This document shows, one piece after another, positions 25,999 through 34,945 of a DNA stretch of 64,000 nucleotides. The notes beneath the pieces were generated by a model that saw only the letters and a program-made list of their open reading frames with translations, was not told the DNA's origin and did not search any database. The number at the start of each line of letters is the position of its first letter. Position 1 is the stretch's first letter. Source of the DNA: Burkholderia ubonensis subsp. mesacidophila (GTDB taxonomy: Bacteria > Pseudomonadota > Gammaproteobacteria > Burkholderiales > Burkholderiaceae); the NCBI RefSeq assembly GCF_002097715.1, contig NZ_CP020738.1, forward strand, positions 1,798,001-1,862,000, read 5' to 3'. The translations under genes and the position numbers were made by a program.

Positions 25999-26012
25999 GT
26001 GCGCAGGCCCCG

Positions 26013-28217
26013 TCAGGGATTCAGCTTCAACACCGTGCCTTCGACCGTGTGCTCGCCCGTCGCCGACGACGTCACCGTCTTGCCGCGCACGCTGTGGCTG
26101 TCGGAGCCGGTCGATTCGACCTTGACGCCCTGGATCACGATCGTGCCGTCGCGCTGCATCACGATGCTCGACTTCCCGCAGACGAGCGAAAGCTGGTCGC
26201 CGGCGTTGACGAGCACCTGCTGCTGCACGTTCATCGTGTGATTCACACCGACGTTGACCGACTGCGCACCGCCGACGGTGAGCACATGCGCGTTCGTGAT
26301 CGACGACGTGCGCGCGCCGATCTCCTCGGTATGCGTCGCCGCGACCGTCGTCTTCATGTCCTGCGACGTCGTGTGATAGAGCTGCGCGACCGTCAGCGTC
26401 TTGCCTTCGCCGATGGTTTCGGTCTTGCCGTGCGCGACCGTCTCCTTGTGACTGCCGCCGATGGTCGCGTCGCGATTCGCGCCGACCGTCACGGTTTCGT
26501 TCTGGCCGACCGAGCGCGTCCGGTTGCCACCGACCCCATGCGTCTCGTTCCCGCCGATCTGCGCGACCCGGTGCTGGCCGATGTTCACCGTCTCGTCCTG
26601 CCCGACGCTGCGCTGCCGGTTGTTCTTCACCTGCATCGTCTCGTCGTTGCCGACCGTATGCGTATGGTTGTTCCCGACCGACAGCGAATGATCGGCCTCC
26701 GTCTCCGCGTCGAAGTTGCGCTCCGCATGCAGCCACAACTGCTCCGCGCCCTTGCGGTCCTCGAAGCGCAGCGCGTTCGCGTGCTCGGTCGTGCCGCCCG
26801 GCGACGAACGCGACAACAGACCGCTTTGCGTCGCGCTCCCCGGCAGCCCCCACGGCGGCATCCGCTCGCCGTTGTACACGCGCCCGGTCACGATCGGCTG
26901 ATCGGGGTCGCCGTTCAGGAAATCGACGACCACCTCGTCGCCGATGCGCGGAATCTGCACCCCGCCAAACCCGCCGCCCGCCCACGGACTCGACACGCGC
27001 ACCCAGCACGACGAATCCTGGTTGCTCTGCCCGTAGCGGTCCCAGCGGAACTGCAGCTTCACGCGGCCGTACTGGTCGGTCCAGATCTCCTCGCCCGGCG
27101 GCCCGACCACGGTCGCCGTCTGCGGGCCGCTGGTGCGGGGCCGCGGCGTCGTGCGCGGTGACCGGTACGGCAGGCTCGACGGCTGCACGAGCACCTGCGA
27201 CGCATGCACGACCGCGTCGGCGCCGCCGCCGGTCGCGTATGCGTTTTCCTGGAACCGGTACGCGCACTGCACGACCAGGTATTCGCGGTTCTGATCGGCG
27301 CGCGGGCAATGCGCGAGCGTGAACAGCCAGCCCGGCGCGATCCCGCGCACGTCGGTGCTCGCGCTCGCGCGCTCGTGCTCCGCCTGCCGCTCCTCGAGAC
27401 GCACGCGGCTGTAGTGCGCGCCGGGCGCGTCGTCGCGATAGCCGCCCGGCCATTCGAACGACGCGAAGCCGTCGTGGTCGTGGCCGCGCGGGTCCACCTG
27501 CTGCGCGGACAGGTCCGCGCGCGGCTTCGTATAGTCGTAGTCGCTGGTCTGGTGCTTGCCGATGCTCACTTCCTGCGCGGGCAGCCAGCTGTCGACGTGC
27601 TCCTCGTCGGCGATCGCCGTGCGGTCTGGCGCGATGAACGGAATCGTCGCGTAGCCGGGCAGCGCCGCATGCGACGACATCGCGTCGCACAGCGTCAGCG
27701 TGTGCGATTGCGCCGCGTGCCGGAAGTAGTAGTAGATCCCTTCGAACTCCATCAGGCGCGACACGAACGCCTCGTCGGTCTCGTTGTACTGCACGCAGTA
27801 GTCGCGCGGCGCATACGATTCCGTCAGCCGGTTGTCGATCGGAAACCCGTACGGCGCAAGCACCTCCTGCACGATTTCAGGCACGGTCTTGTTCTGGAAG
27901 ATCCGGCAGTCCGAGCGGCGCGTCGCGAGCCACAGCCACGGGCGCACGACCAGCGCGTAGCCGTAGTGGCGCTCCGCGCGCCGTCCGGCGAGCGACGCGC
28001 GCGCGACGATGCCGTTCAGGTAGCGCGTCGAGTGATCCTGCTGCTCGATCCGGACCGTCACGGGTTTGCCGAGCAGCTCCTTCAGCGACAGGCTGTGACT
28101 GTCGGCGAGCGCCTCGATCCGGTATTCGAACAGGCGGCCGAGCGCTTCCTCGCCGTCGAGCCGGTGGAATTTCAGGTCGTCGCCGTTCGGGCTGTCGAGT
28201 GTGAAGACACGATTCAC
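26013..28217 (-). CDS. vgrG: VgrG/TssI spike protein
   Basis: A 734-residue T6SS tip protein. The N-terminal half has the gp27-like hub (GRLFEYRIEALADS; VRIEQQDHSTRYLNGIVARA; SRLMEFEGIYYYFRH). The middle is gp5-like with the typical EIWTDQYGRVKLQFRWDR and GFGGVQIPRIGDEVVVDFL. From about residue 490 a long series of short repeats (VGNNHTHTVGNDET, VGQDETVNIGQ and similar) forms the triple beta-helix needle (DUF2345/gp5 repeats), ending KLNP with no extra effector domain. The start is a GTG at 28217 whose bases overlap the clpV TGA as GTGA, so translation is coupled. It carries the downstream PAAR-like/Rhs effector by inference. Confidence 0.97.
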   Translation of the reverse strand: MNRVFTLDSPNGDDLKFHRLDGEEALGRLFEYRIEALADSHSLSLKELLGKPVTVRIEQQDHSTRYLNGIVARASLAGRRAERHYGYALVVRPWLWLATRRSDCRIFQNKTVPEIVQEVLAPYGFPIDNRLTESYAPRDYCVQYNETDEAFVSRLMEFEGIYYYFRHAAQSHTLTLCDAMSSHAALPGYATIPFIAPDRTAIADEEHVDSWLPAQEVSIGKHQTSDYDYTKPRADLSAQQVDPRGHDHDGFASFEWPGGYRDDAPGAHYSRVRLEERQAEHERASASTDVRGIAPGWLFTLAHCPRADQNREYLVVQCAYRFQENAYATGGGADAVVHASQVLVQPSSLPYRSPRTTPRPRTSGPQTATVVGPPGEEIWTDQYGRVKLQFRWDRYGQSNQDSSCWVRVSSPWAGGGFGGVQIPRIGDEVVVDFLNGDPDQPIVTGRVYNGERMPPWGLPGSATQSGLLSRSSPGGTTEHANALRFEDRKGAEQLWLHAERNFDAETEADHSLSVGNNHTHTVGNDETMQVKNNRQRSVGQDETVNIGQHRVAQIGGNETHGVGGNRTRSVGQNETVTVGANRDATIGGSHKETVAHGKTETIGEGKTLTVAQLYHTTSQDMKTTVAATHTEEIGARTSSITNAHVLTVGGAQSVNVGVNHTMNVQQQVLVNAGDQLSLVCGKSSIVMQRDGTIVIQGVKVESTGSDSHSVRGKTVTSSATGEHTVEGTVLKLNP

Positions 28218-30880
28218 GGCGCTTGCTCCTCGTCGAACCGGTAAACGAACTGGCCGTCGGCCGCGCCCACCTCGATCGCCGCGAGCGCGCGGCCGTCGAG
28301 CGTCGCGCGCAGGATCGCCTGGCCGATGCGCGGCAGCACGGTGTGCGTGAGGATCGCGTCGACCATCCGGCCGCCGGATTCGATCGTCCGGCAACGCTCG
28401 ACGATCAGCGCGGTGGCCGTGTCGGCGCAATGCAGCCGGATGCCGTGATGCGCTTCGATCCGCCGCTCGATGCGCTGCAGCTGCAGCGCGACGATGCGCG
28501 CAAGCAGCACGTCGGTCAGCGGGTAGTACGGCACGACCGTCAGCCGGCCGAGCAGCGCGGCCGGGAACACGCCGAGGAGCGGCGTGCGCAGCGCATCGGC
28601 GAGCGTCTGTGCATCGGGCAGATGCTGCGGGTCGCGGCACAGCTGCATCACGCGCTCGGAGCCGACGTTCGACGTGAGCAGGATCACCGTGTGCCGGAAG
28701 TCGATCGCGCGGCCTTCGCCGTCCTCCATCCAGCCCTTGTCGAACACCTGGAAGAACAGCTCGTGCACGTCGCGATGCGCCTTCTCGATCTCGTCGAGCA
28801 GCACGACGCTGTACGGCCGCCGCCGCACTGCCTCGGTCAGCACGCCACCCTGCCCGTAGCCGACGTAGCCGGGCGGCGCGCCCTTCAGCGTCGACACCGT
28901 GTGCGCCTCCTGGAATTCGCTCATGTTGATCGTGATCGCGTTGTGCTCGCCGCCGTACAGCGTGTCGGCGAGCGCCAGCGCCGTCTCGGTCTTGCCGACG
29001 CCGGACGGGCCGCACAGCAGGAACACGCCGTGCGGCTTCGCGGGATCGTCGAGCCGCGCGCGGGCGGTCTGGATGCGCTCGGCGACCAGCTCGATCGCGT
29101 GGCGCTGGCCGACGACGCGCTCGCCGAGCGTATCGGCGAGGTTCAGTACCGCCTGCGTCTCGTCGCGCACCATCCGGCCGAGCGGAATGCCGGTCCAGTC
29201 GGCGACGACGGCCGCCACCGCGTGCGTGTCGACCGCCGGCAGCACGAGCGGCGCGTCGCCCTGCAGCGCGGCGAGCGCCGCCTGTGCGCCCGCCAGCTTC
29301 GCCTGCAGGTCCGCGCGCGCTGAAGCGTCCGACGGCGCGGCCGAAGTTGCGCAGCCTAGCAACGCGGCGCGCGCGCCGACGATCGTCTCGAGCGCGCCGC
29401 GCTCCGCCTGCCAGCGCGTTTCGAGCCGGTCGAGGTCGGCCTGCGCGGCGGCGAGCGCCGTGTCGATGCCGTCGAGCCGCGCCGCATCGCCGGCGCCGAG
29501 CGCGCACTCGCGCGCGATCCGCTCGCGTTCGACCCGCAGGCCGTCGATGCGCCGGCGCGCGTCCTCGACCGGCGCCGGCACCGCATGCTGGCTGACCGCG
29601 ACGCGCGCGCACGCGGTGTCGAGCAGGCTGATCGCCTTGTCGGGGAGCTGGCGGGCCGGAATGTAGCGATGGGACAGGTTGACGGCCGCCTGCAATGCGT
29701 CGTCGAACACGAGCACGCGGTGATGCGCTTCGAGCTTCGCGGCCAGCCCGCGCAGCATCGTCAGCGCCGCGTCCTCCTCCGGCTCGCTCACCTGCACGAG
29801 CTGGAAGCGCCGCGTGAGCGCCGGGTCCTTCTCGATATGCTGCTTGTATTCGGACCACGTCGTCGCGCCGATCGTGCGCAGCAGGCCGCGCGCGAGCGCG
29901 GGCTTCAGCAGGTTCGCGGCGTCGCCGGTGCCGGCCGCGCCGCCCGCGCCGACGAGCGTATGCACTTCGTCGATGAACAGGATCACCGGCCGCTCGCCGG
30001 ACATCGCTTCGTCGATCACGCCGCGCAGGCGGCTCTCGAACTCGCCCTTCACGCCGGCGCCGGCCTGCAGCAGCCCGATGTCGAGCAGGTACAGCGCGAC
30101 GTCGCGCAGCGCCGGCGGCACGTCGCCGGCGGCGATCCGCAGCGCGAACCCTTCCGCGACGGCGGTCTTGCCGACGCCCGCCTCGCCGACCAGCAGCGGG
30201 TTGTTCTGCCGGCGCCGCAGCAGGATGTCGACGATCTGGCGGATCTCGGCGTCGCGCCCGATGACGGGGTCGATCTCGCCGGCGCGCGCGCGGGCGGTGA
30301 GATCGACGGCAAAGCGCGCGAGCGCCGAGCCGTCGGCGGCGGGCGCAGCGCGCAACGCCGCCGACGGCTCGGCGCCCAGGCCCGCCCGTGCGGCCGGCTG
30401 CGCCTCGGGCGATCCGTCGACGATCGCTTCGAGCTCATCGGCCAGCACATCCGGCACGACGCGCTCGAATTCACGCGCGACGCCGTACAGCACGCTGCGC
30501 AGTTGCGGCGTCTTCAGGATCGCGAGCAGCAGCGTCGCGCCGCGTATCCGCGCCGCGTCGTATTTCAGCGTCGCGTAGACCCACGCGCGCTCGACGGCGT
30601 CGTCGATATGCGCGGACAGGTCCGACACCGAGCCCGCGCCGCGCGGCAGCCGGTCGAGCGCGGCGACGATGCCGCGATCGAGCGCCGCGGCGTCGATCTC
30701 GAAGCGGCGCAGGATCCGGTGCAGGTCGCCGTCCGGGCGCTGCAGGATCTGCTTCAGCCAGTGCGCGAGCTCGACGTACGGGTTGCCGCGCAGCCGGCAG
30801 AAGCCGGTCGCCTGCTCCAGCGTCTCGTAGAGGAACGGATTCAGTTTTCCGAACAGGGTGACGCGGCCGATGTCGGACAT
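28214..30880 (-). CDS. clpV: ClpV/TssH AAA+ ATPase of the T6SS
   Basis: An 888-residue Clp-family ATPase that disassembles contracted TssBC sheaths. The N-domain starts FGKLNPFLYETLEQATGFCR. The first AAA+ module has Walker A GEAGVGKTAVAEG and Walker B VILFIDEVHTLVGAG. A coiled-coil middle domain follows (RRRIDGLRVERERIARE). The second module has GPSGVGKTETALAL and SVVLLDEIEKAHRDV, and the protein ends with a Clp C-terminal domain. GGGAG lies upstream of the ATG. It follows tssG by 12 bases, and its stop overlaps vgrG. Confidence 0.98.
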   Translation of the reverse strand: MSDIGRVTLFGKLNPFLYETLEQATGFCRLRGNPYVELAHWLKQILQRPDGDLHRILRRFEIDAAALDRGIVAALDRLPRGAGSVSDLSAHIDDAVERAWVYATLKYDAARIRGATLLLAILKTPQLRSVLYGVAREFERVVPDVLADELEAIVDGSPEAQPAARAGLGAEPSAALRAAPAADGSALARFAVDLTARARAGEIDPVIGRDAEIRQIVDILLRRRQNNPLLVGEAGVGKTAVAEGFALRIAAGDVPPALRDVALYLLDIGLLQAGAGVKGEFESRLRGVIDEAMSGERPVILFIDEVHTLVGAGGAAGTGDAANLLKPALARGLLRTIGATTWSEYKQHIEKDPALTRRFQLVQVSEPEEDAALTMLRGLAAKLEAHHRVLVFDDALQAAVNLSHRYIPARQLPDKAISLLDTACARVAVSQHAVPAPVEDARRRIDGLRVERERIARECALGAGDAARLDGIDTALAAAQADLDRLETRWQAERGALETIVGARAALLGCATSAAPSDASARADLQAKLAGAQAALAALQGDAPLVLPAVDTHAVAAVVADWTGIPLGRMVRDETQAVLNLADTLGERVVGQRHAIELVAERIQTARARLDDPAKPHGVFLLCGPSGVGKTETALALADTLYGGEHNAITINMSEFQEAHTVSTLKGAPPGYVGYGQGGVLTEAVRRRPYSVVLLDEIEKAHRDVHELFFQVFDKGWMEDGEGRAIDFRHTVILLTSNVGSERVMQLCRDPQHLPDAQTLADALRTPLLGVFPAALLGRLTVVPYYPLTDVLLARIVALQLQRIERRIEAHHGIRLHCADTATALIVERCRTIESGGRMVDAILTHTVLPRIGQAILRATLDGRALAAIEVGAADGQFVYRFDEEQAP

Positions 30881-30892
30881 GGCGGCTCCCGT

Positions 30893-31978
30893 TTATGCAG
30901 GTTCACGATGACGCGCGGCATAGCGGACGACCAGATCGCGCGCCGGCCCCGGCTCGAGCCGCCGCCCGAGCCACGCGGTGCGGCCGATCCCGTGCGGCGC
31001 GCCGAGCGCGAGCGCCGGCACCGCGTCGTGCGCGAGTTCGAGCTGGACGTCCCAGTCGTATTCGACGCCCGCGTATTCGCGCACCCACTGCGCGAGCTGC
31101 CGCGCGTAAGCGCCGCCGGGCAGGAACCGCCGGTACGCGTCGAGCGACAGCGGGCCGAGCACGATCCGGAAACGCGACTGCGCATCGCGCACCGCGAGGC
31201 CGAGCACCGCGCCGCCGAGCGGCTGGGTCGGACGCGTCGCGTGGAGCGCGCAGCGCTGCGCGCGGTCGATCGCCACCCATTGCGGCACGTGCTCGACGAC
31301 GCGCACCGCGACGCCGAAATGACGCCGCAGGATCTGCACGAGCCCTTCGGGGTTGCGCGTATGCCGCACCAGATGGCCCGCATGGAAATAGCGCGCGTGC
31401 GGCGCGAGCGCATCGGCCGGGTCCGCCGGCCGGTCAGCCGCATCGGCCGGGGCGGCGCGCCCGATCAGGCTCGCGACGTAGCCGTCGAAGCGGGCGCGCG
31501 CCGGCCGATCGAGGCTCGCGGTCGGCTGCGCGTCGGCCCATGCGCGATAGAACAGCAGGATCAGCCGGTGATGGAACAGGTCGGCGAATGCGGCGAACGC
31601 GCGATCGCCGTGCTGGCTCGCCCGCTCGTGCGCATATTCGGTCAGGTGCGACGGCAGCGGCCCGTTCGGCCCGAACAGCCCGAAGCCGTGGATCGCGATG
31701 CGCGGCACGGCGCCATCCTCGTCCACGCCGGCCAGCATCGCCGCCGCGAACGCGAGCGACGGCGCCTGGCCCAGCCGCACCGGCTCGTCGCGCGGGCGCG
31801 TGGCGCGGCCGAGCGGCGCATGCGCGGGCGACAGCGCGTCGAGCCAGCGCAGCGCGTCGAACAGGTCGTAACCTTGCGGCGCGGCGCGCAGGCGCGCCCA
31901 GAACGCGTCGCGGCGCGCCGCATCGGCGGCGGGATGCATGGCGGCCGCCGGGCCGCGCGGGTCCGGTGCGCGCGTCAT
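30893..31978 (-). CDS. tssG: TssG baseplate protein
   Basis: A 361-residue baseplate component that with TssE, F and K forms the wedge around VgrG. Family signatures are YDLFDALRWLDALSP near residue 40, FGLFGPNGPLPSHLTEY with the downstream RAFAAFADLFHHRLILLFYRAW, and the C-terminal GGAVLGLAVRDAQSRFRIVLG and LPGG. The ATG at 31978 overlaps the tssF TGA as ATGA, confirming the start and the coupling usual for tssF-tssG. Confidence 0.96.
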   Translation of the reverse strand: MTRAPDPRGPAAAMHPAADAARRDAFWARLRAAPQGYDLFDALRWLDALSPAHAPLGRATRPRDEPVRLGQAPSLAFAAAMLAGVDEDGAVPRIAIHGFGLFGPNGPLPSHLTEYAHERASQHGDRAFAAFADLFHHRLILLFYRAWADAQPTASLDRPARARFDGYVASLIGRAAPADAADRPADPADALAPHARYFHAGHLVRHTRNPEGLVQILRRHFGVAVRVVEHVPQWVAIDRAQRCALHATRPTQPLGGAVLGLAVRDAQSRFRIVLGPLSLDAYRRFLPGGAYARQLAQWVREYAGVEYDWDVQLELAHDAVPALALGAPHGIGRTAWLGRRLEPGPARDLVVRYAARHREPA

Positions 31979-33849
31979 ATCGCGGGCCGCCTGCCGACGC
32001 GCGCCGGCCAGTGCGCGAGCCTGCCGCGCTGCGCGCTCGTCAGCACGCATTCGGCGAACGCGTTGATCGACACGTGGCGCGCGAAGAACTGTTCGAGCAC
32101 CGCGCCGAGCAAAAACGGGCTGTCGCCGGAAAACGCGTGGTCGTCGACGGTCACGTCCACCTGCACCCCGCGCCCGAACATCAGCGGCCCGGCGGCCGGC
32201 AGGCGGCGGAACACCGGCGCGAACGCGACCCGCCGCACGCCGTCGATCTGCCGGCGCATCGCGGCGTCGGCCGGGTCCGCGTGCAGGCCGAGCAGTTCGC
32301 GCAGCACGTGTGCGCCCTCCTCGTCGTCGAGATCGGTCAGCGTGTGCCGCGCGAGCCCGAGATGGCGGATCAGCCGCCACGCGGTCTGCGCATCGGCGAT
32401 CGGCGGGCGCGGCCGCGACGGCCCGCGGATCGCGACGATGCGCTCGACGGGCGCCGACACGCGCAGCGTGAACGTGTTCGCGTCGCCGGGCGGCTGCAGC
32501 AGCACGAGATCGCGGTTCGTGCACAACGTGTCGACGGCCAGGTAGCGCATCGACTCGTCGTACGGCGCGCACTGGCTGTCGACCAGCGACACGTAGGCCT
32601 CGCTGCCGACGTAGCCGGTGCGCGGGCCGTTCGCGCGCGCCTGCGCGGATACGAGACGCGGCTCGCGCCGCACCGTGTAATACGCGCCGAAATTGCCGTC
32701 GTCGCCGGCGAACGACGCATGAAACGGCCGGAATTCGCGCGGCGGCCCGCCGTCGCGCGGCTCGCTCGCGAGCCGCTCCACCGCATAGACCTCGTAGTCG
32801 AGCGGCCGGCTGCGATCGACGACGACGTGATGCTCGCGCACGCCCTGAGTCACCGGGATGCGATCGCCGCGACGCTTGAACAGGTTCACGGCCGGCGTGC
32901 AGTTCAACGCGAGGTGCCGCGCGTCGACGGCGGCCTCGAGCGCCGCGTCGTGGCGATCGAACAGCAGCGTCAGCTCGCATTCGTCGCCGGTCGCGCGCGC
33001 GAGCGCGGGCCGCAGCCCGTCGATGCTGAAGAACAGGAACCGCGCGGGAAACGCGAAATACTCGCGCAGCAGCCGGTAGCCGTGGAAGCTGCGGCCGTCG
33101 TCGGGCAGGATCGCCTGGCCGGCGTCGAAGCCCTGATGAGCGACCGCGTCCGCGCCGAGCGCGTGCGCCCAGCGCGGCGGCTCGCCGGGATCGTGAACGA
33201 CGACGCCGAGCGTATGCGCGGCGATCAGCTCGAGCAGGTGCAGCGCATCCCGTTCCGGGCCGGCGAGATGGAACATCAGCTGGTCGAGCGGCATCTGCGC
33301 GAGACGCGCGCCGCCGCGCGCGCGCAGCCGGATCCGCAGCGCGCCGCGCACGTCGCGCCGGGCCGGAACGATCCCGCGCGGCAGGTAGGCCGGCGCGCCC
33401 GTCACCGCCGCGTCCGCCAGTTCGAGCGGCCACAGCGTCAGGTCGTGCGCGGTGCGGAACTCGCATGCCGTCGATTGTTCGGACCCGGCGGGCCGCGCGC
33501 GCAGTGCGGTGCCCGCCGGCAGCCGCCAGCCCTGCGCGAGGCTGCCCTCGTTCATCACCGGCGCGAACTGCACGATCGCCATCGACGGCAGCGGCGCGAC
33601 GTAGCCCGGATACACCGCATCGAGTAGCGCGTGCGTGAAGCGCGGAAACTCCGCGTCCATCTTGAGCTGCACGCGCGCGGTGAGAAAGCTGAAGCCCTCG
33701 AGCAGCCGCTCGACGTACGGATCGGGCGGCCCCGACTCGGGCAGCCGCAGCCGCGCGGCGACCTTCGGGAACTGCTGCGCGAACTCGGCGCCCAGCTCGC
33801 GCAGGTACGCCAGTTCGCGGTTGTAGTACTCCAGCAGGCGCGTATCCAT
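31975..33849 (-). CDS. tssF: TssF baseplate protein
   Basis: A 624-residue wedge protein. It begins MDTRLLEYYNRELAYLRELGAEF, almost invariant in TssF, then FPKVAARL and PYVERLLEGFSFLTARVQ. The C-terminal half carries VRRVAFAPVFRRL and the end motif FLLGAVLEQFFARHVSINAF. Length and order are normal. It starts 4 bases after tssE and overlaps tssG. Confidence 0.97.
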   Translation of the reverse strand: MDTRLLEYYNRELAYLRELGAEFAQQFPKVAARLRLPESGPPDPYVERLLEGFSFLTARVQLKMDAEFPRFTHALLDAVYPGYVAPLPSMAIVQFAPVMNEGSLAQGWRLPAGTALRARPAGSEQSTACEFRTAHDLTLWPLELADAAVTGAPAYLPRGIVPARRDVRGALRIRLRARGGARLAQMPLDQLMFHLAGPERDALHLLELIAAHTLGVVVHDPGEPPRWAHALGADAVAHQGFDAGQAILPDDGRSFHGYRLLREYFAFPARFLFFSIDGLRPALARATGDECELTLLFDRHDAALEAAVDARHLALNCTPAVNLFKRRGDRIPVTQGVREHHVVVDRSRPLDYEVYAVERLASEPRDGGPPREFRPFHASFAGDDGNFGAYYTVRREPRLVSAQARANGPRTGYVGSEAYVSLVDSQCAPYDESMRYLAVDTLCTNRDLVLLQPPGDANTFTLRVSAPVERIVAIRGPSRPRPPIADAQTAWRLIRHLGLARHTLTDLDDEEGAHVLRELLGLHADPADAAMRRQIDGVRRVAFAPVFRRLPAAGPLMFGRGVQVDVTVDDHAFSGDSPFLLGAVLEQFFARHVSINAFAECVLTSAQRGRLAHWPARVGRRPAI

Positions 33850-33853
33850 CGGG

Positions 33854-34402
33854 TCAGGCTCCCGCCGCGGATTGCAGCGACATCGCGCCGGTCTCGAGAT
33901 CGAGATCCGAGCGCAGCACGAATTCGACCGGATGCGGCACCGACCACAGCGTGCCCCGGATCTCGAACAGCAGCACGTTGTGCCGCCGCTCGCCGGCCGC
34001 GCCGCCGGGCGCATCGGGCACGCTGCGCACCTCGACGCTGGCGGGCGCGATGCGCGGCTCGAAGCGCTGAATCGCGTCGCGGATCGACGTCTCGACCGCG
34101 AGCCGCTCGACGCCCGACATCGGCTTGCCGACGAGCGGCCGCATCCCGTAGTTGAGCACCGACGCCTGCGCGTGCGCGAACGCCGACCAGTCGACGAAGC
34201 CGTCCTCCGCGTTGCGCGTGTTGAGCAGCCACGCGAGATCGCGCAGCACCGCCGCGCGCAGCCGCTCCGCGCCGATCCACTGCGCGCCGGGCGGCTCGGC
34301 GTGGCGCTGCGGGTCGGCGTCGGTCAGCCGGTCGAGCAGCGCGGGCTGCAGCCGGTCCCGCATGCCGCCGTCCCGGTCGTCGCCGGGGCGCACGTCGTTC
34401 AT
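33854..34402 (-). CDS. tssE: TssE gp25-like baseplate protein
   Basis: A 182-residue gp25-like protein that links baseplate and sheath. It has RDLAWLLNTRNA in the first half, VLNYGMRPL and a central region reading IRDAIQRFEPRI. The final strand VLRSDLDLETGAM is a little longer than in short homologues. It lies 17 bases after hcp and directly before tssF. An earlier GTG or ATG is not needed. Confidence 0.95.
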   Translation of the reverse strand: MNDVRPGDDRDGGMRDRLQPALLDRLTDADPQRHAEPPGAQWIGAERLRAAVLRDLAWLLNTRNAEDGFVDWSAFAHAQASVLNYGMRPLVGKPMSGVERLAVETSIRDAIQRFEPRIAPASVEVRSVPDAPGGAAGERRHNVLLFEIRGTLWSVPHPVEFVLRSDLDLETGAMSLQSAAGA

Positions 34403-34419
34403 GGTTCGCCTCCGGGCCG

Positions 34420-34911
34420 CTACATCTCGGTGTTTTCCTTGATGTTCCAGCCGACCGACACCTCGGCGCCCTTACCGCCGTTGTCGTTCTGCTGCCAGTA
34501 CTGCTTCTTGACCTTCGCGGCCTGGAAGCCGTAGTGCATCAGCAGCCGGTCGGCGGCGTCGCCGGGGTCGACGCCCGCGACCTGCGCGGACGTGACGAGC
34601 ACCTCCTGCAGCGTCACGCGCATGAACTCGACCTGCGTGCCGCCGGTCTTGCACGCGGAGATCTCGACCGACGGCAGGTGCTTGCCGCTCGCGCAGTTCT
34701 TGATGATCGCGGGCGCGCCCTTGTCCATGTACGCGGCCACGACGAGATCGTTGAAGCTCGCCTTGCCCGCGTTGCCGCCGCTGCCGCTCGCCATCGCGCC
34801 CGGCTGGCTCGCGCCCCACGAGAACGTCTGGATGTCGGTCCAGCCCTTGTGCTGCGCGTCCGCCGATTCGCCGGTGACGCCGTCCACCTTCATAAACATC
34901 GCCACGCCCAT
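34420..34911 (-). CDS. hcp: Hcp/TssD inner-tube protein
   Basis: A 163-residue Hcp. It opens MGVAMFMKVDGVTGESADA and then WTDIQTFSWGASQPG, the standard Hcp1-type start. MRVTLQEVLVTSAQVAG and the C-terminal VSVGWNIKENTEM are equally typical. It stacks as hexamers inside the sheath and is exported on firing. It lies 34 bases after tssC, and its ATG has a purine-rich lead. Confidence 0.98.
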   Translation of the reverse strand: MGVAMFMKVDGVTGESADAQHKGWTDIQTFSWGASQPGAMASGSGGNAGKASFNDLVVAAYMDKGAPAIIKNCASGKHLPSVEISACKTGGTQVEFMRVTLQEVLVTSAQVAGVDPGDAADRLLMHYGFQAAKVKKQYWQQNDNGGKGAEVSVGWNIKENTEM

Positions 34912-34945
34912 TGCTGCCTCCGTCTGGTTGAATGCCGTTCGCCGC

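Noticed and set aside
29585..32545. Very long plus-strand open frame (986 codons) over clpV and tssG
   Set aside because: Arg/Ala-rich shadow of strongly conserved minus-strand T6SS genes; high GC makes the antisense frame open. No protein family features.
30895..33627. 910-codon plus-strand open frame over tssG-tssF
   Set aside because: Same antisense effect; low-complexity Arg/Ala/Pro composition.
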